From CAYPKG01 sp964411275 (GTDB lineage Bacteria; Bacillota; Clostridia; Christensenellales; CAG-138): a DNA stretch of 24,098 bases. This document shows, one piece after another, positions 22,451 to 24,098 of the stretch. The notes below the pieces were generated by a model that was given only the letters and a program-made list of their open reading frames with translations, was not told where the DNA came from and did no database searches. The stretch lies in assembly GCA_964411275.1 (NCBI GenBank), contig CAYPKG010000029.1:1-24098 (forward strand), read 5' to 3'. The translations under genes and the position numbers were made by a program. Position 1 is the first letter of the stretch, and each line of letters starts with the position of its first letter.

Positions 22451-23692
22451 CTACCCCTCCCCATGCTCACTTCTACTTATGACGAAAGTTTCTGGGATCA
22501 TCTTTTTTCCCCTGCGCACCGATAGCGTCACCTTGGATTTATGCCGCAAAGCTGTGATAAAATCCGGCGCGTCCAATACAATCAGATTAGCTGTATTGCC
22601 AACTGCAATCCCATAATCACTTCCTAAAGACAATGTTTTGGCTCCATTGTGGGTCACAATTTTATAGGAGGACATCAACTCATCATAGCCCATCATTTGA
22701 CACAAATGCAGTCCCATGAGCAGAACATCCATCATGTCCCCATTGCCAAGAGGATAAAATGGATCGGCGATATCATCGTGTCCAAATGAGACATTGATCC
22801 CCGCTTCCAGCAACTCTTTTACCCGGGTTATGCCACGGCGCTTGGGGAAGGTGTCGAAGCGCCCCTGTAAATTCACATTGACCAATGGATTGGAAACAAA
22901 GTGAACGCCGCTCATGCTCAACAAGCGGAACAGTTTGGAGCAATAGGCAGAATTGTAGGAGTGCATGGCAGTGGTATGGCTGGCTGTCACCCGATCCCCT
23001 ATGCCATATTGGTAGGCATAGGCGGCGAGAGATTCTACAAATCTGGATTGCTCATCATCAATCTCATCACAATGCACATCCACCAGCTTTCCTGTTTTTT
23101 CTGCCAAAGCCATGACATACTGCATGCTTTCCACGCCGTATTCCCGGGTAAACTCAAAATGGGGAATGGCGCCAATGACATCAGCCCCCAATACCAGAGC
23201 TTCCTCCAACAGTTCTTTGGCGTTGGGGCTGCTGATAATGCCGTCCTGGGGAAACGCCACCAACTGAATGTCGACAATGTCCTGTACCTGCTCCCTAAGT
23301 TCAAAGAGAATTTTCAAGTTATCCAAACCGTGGGTAATATCCACATGGGACCGGATATGCTGTACTCCATTTGACACATAAAGCTGAATGGTCTTGGTGG
23401 CACGTTCGATCAATTCCTCCCGTGTAATTTGTTTTCGGTAATCCCTCCATAGATTAATGCCCTCAAACAATGTTCCGCTCTTATTATTCCCCGCTTTCGG
23501 CAAGGACAGGCATGTGTCCAAATGGACGTGGGAATCTACATAGGGCGGCAGAGCCAAATTCCCCTTGCCATCCCAAACCTCTTCCCCTTCCCTTGGCGGG
23601 AGATTTTTCCCTATAGCGACAATTATCCCGTCTTCCATTCGTATATCAGATAGGCTATTGTCATTCTCAATACAGACGTTGGTCAGCAGCAT
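22451..23692 (-). CDS. codA: Cytosine deaminase (CodA-type amidohydrolase)
   Basis: CodA converts cytosine to uracil and ammonia in pyrimidine salvage. The 413-residue protein has long blocks that I recall as shared with Escherichia coli CodA, including GAIPHFEFTREYGVES, VDVHCDEIDDEQSRFVE and RVTASHTTAMHSYN. Metal and catalytic residues are present: H55 and H57 in DSHVHLD, Q149, H207, E210, H239 and D306 in GHDD. It has the usual amidohydrolase TIM barrel with flanking beta domain. No codB permease is adjacent; instead a methyltransferase follows by 2 nt. The ATG at 23692 has a weak AAGGTGGG site about 10 nt upstream. Related amidohydrolases act on isoguanine or creatinine, but the motif match favours cytosine. 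Confidence 0.92.
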   Translation of the reverse strand: MLLTNVCIENDNSLSDIRMEDGIIVAIGKNLPPREGEEVWDGKGNLALPPYVDSHVHLDTCLSLPKAGNNKSGTLFEGINLWRDYRKQITREELIERATKTIQLYVSNGVQHIRSHVDITHGLDNLKILFELREQVQDIVDIQLVAFPQDGIISSPNAKELLEEALVLGADVIGAIPHFEFTREYGVESMQYVMALAEKTGKLVDVHCDEIDDEQSRFVESLAAYAYQYGIGDRVTASHTTAMHSYNSAYCSKLFRLLSMSGVHFVSNPLVNVNLQGRFDTFPKRRGITRVKELLEAGINVSFGHDDIADPFYPLGNGDMMDVLLMGLHLCQMMGYDELMSSYKIVTHNGAKTLSLGSDYGIAVGNTANLIVLDAPDFITALRHKSKVTLSVRRGKKMIPETFVISRSEHGEG

Positions 23693-23716
23693 TTGATAGT
23701 TCCCACCTTCTTTTGT

Positions 23717-23740
23717 AGTAGCCTCAATATACAGGCTGCT
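23717..23740 (-). promoter_or_regulatory. Hairpin in the codA 5' region
   Basis: AGCAGCCT and AGGCTACT (minus-strand reading) form an 8-bp stem with one mismatch and an 8-nt loop about 25 nt upstream of the codA ATG. It is close to the ribosome-binding region. No purine-riboswitch core was recognised and no good promoter was found in 23693-23810. Confidence 0.35.
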
Positions 23741-23802
23741 GCGCCCAATTTCAATACTTTATTGCAGATTGGAGAGCGGTTGTGCCTTTGGTGAAAATAA
23801 GA

Positions 23803-23834
23803 AAACTAAAAATGCAATCAAATTCGATTGCATT
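23803..23834 (-). terminator. Terminator of the XRE regulator gene
   Basis: AATGCAATC and GATTGCATT form a perfect 9-bp stem with a 6-nt loop, then TTTAGTTTTC on the minus strand. It lies 45 nt after the stop codon. It marks codA as a separate transcript. Confidence 0.7.
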
Positions 23835-23879
23835 CCTCATTAGCCCGAAAGACAGCACCCATCACTTGTTGAGGTCAAC

Positions 23880-24095
23880 TCAATCTCTAAATTCGAGTAG
23901 CCGTGACGCAGGTATGCCCAGGGCATTCGCTATATGAAACAAAACTTCCAGTGACAAAGTGGTTATCATGTTCGGCGCTTCTATTTCACCAAGATAGGAG
24001 CGGCTAATTCCGGCCTTTTCTGCAAGCTGCTCTTGCGTCATGCCCTGTTTTCGGTAAAATGAAAGTATCGCAAAAGGTCTCGAAAATGTTAGCAC
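23880..24095 (-). CDS. XRE-family HTH regulator (probably cut by window end)
   Basis: At least 71 residues are visible. A Cro/C1-type helix-turn-helix is clear: QGMTQEQLAEKAGISRSYLG, then IEAPNMITTLSLEVLFHIANALGIPASRLLEF. This nearly fills the visible part, so the protein is a small stand-alone HTH. A GTG at 24095 is the first in-window start, but no Shine-Dalgarno site can be seen before it and XRE proteins usually have a few more residues there, so the real start is probably outside the window. It resembles small regulators of restriction or toxin systems, but nothing in the window links it to one. Confidence 0.82.
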   Translation of the reverse strand: MLTFSRPFAILSFYRKQGMTQEQLAEKAGISRSYLGEIEAPNMITTLSLEVLFHIANALGIPASRLLEFRD

Positions 24096-24098
24096 CCC

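Noticed and set aside
23811..23834. Purine riboswitch before codA
   Set aside because: The dyad here is a simple stem with a T run on the minus strand and is better read as the terminator of the XRE gene.

Overview
The window reads as a chromosomal segment of a spore-forming Firmicute of class Clostridia with moderate GC. The reasons are the ylxM-ffh-rpsP-khpA-rimM-trmD-rplS translation/SRP operon followed by rbgA-rnhB-yraN, a spoVT gene, strong AGGAGG Shine-Dalgarno sites, several TTG starts and sigma-A type promoters. No tRNA, rRNA, CRISPR array or intact insertion sequence was seen. The genus cannot be named from this sequence.

Layout. (1) 1-1045: an Lrp/AsnC regulator with an odd hairpin between a strong Shine-Dalgarno site and its ATG, converging on pgsA (phospholipid synthesis). 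(2) 1161-7224, minus strand: rbgA, rnhB and yraN, then a 1258-residue membrane protein that appears to join two GT-C glycosyltransferases, then a GtrA-type flippase. (3) 7353-9974: an FMN-binding lipoprotein, an NhaC-family antiporter and a convergent GntR-HTH/RCK_C regulator resembling BusR, the c-di-AMP-responsive repressor. This cassette sits between rplS and rbgA, which are close neighbours in many relatives. The nhaC promoter carries an inverted repeat containing GAC-N22-GTC. (4) 10129-14253, minus strand: the ylxM-ffh-rpsP-khpA-rimM-trmD-rplS operon, with a consensus promoter, a 5' hairpin, a probable internal promoter before rplS and an end terminator. (5) 14313-15849: a NagD-like HAD phosphatase and, divergently, spoVT with a sigma-G-like promoter. 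(6) 16071-18988: mgtA, a P-type Mg2+ importer, behind a leader of about 240 nt with a possible 35-codon ORF and a strong intrinsic terminator, which suggests attenuation. (7) 19314-20804: a secreted/membrane protein with a probable tandem duplication outside and a zinc ribbon inside. (8) 20863-24095, minus strand: a MerR/GyrI-like regulator with a typical 19-bp-spacer MerR promoter, a methyltransferase coupled to a CodA-like cytosine deaminase, and an XRE regulator cut by the window end.

How the parts may work together. Regions 2 and 4 are mostly ribosome, SRP and RNA housekeeping. The GT-C/GtrA pair suggests lipid-linked sugar flipping followed by transfer outside the membrane. The most interesting regulatory proposals are c-di-AMP control of a cation antiporter (region 3) and attenuation of mgtA (region 6). 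Both are inferences from sequence layout. Regions 6-8 look more AT-rich by eye than the ribosomal block and read as accessory content.
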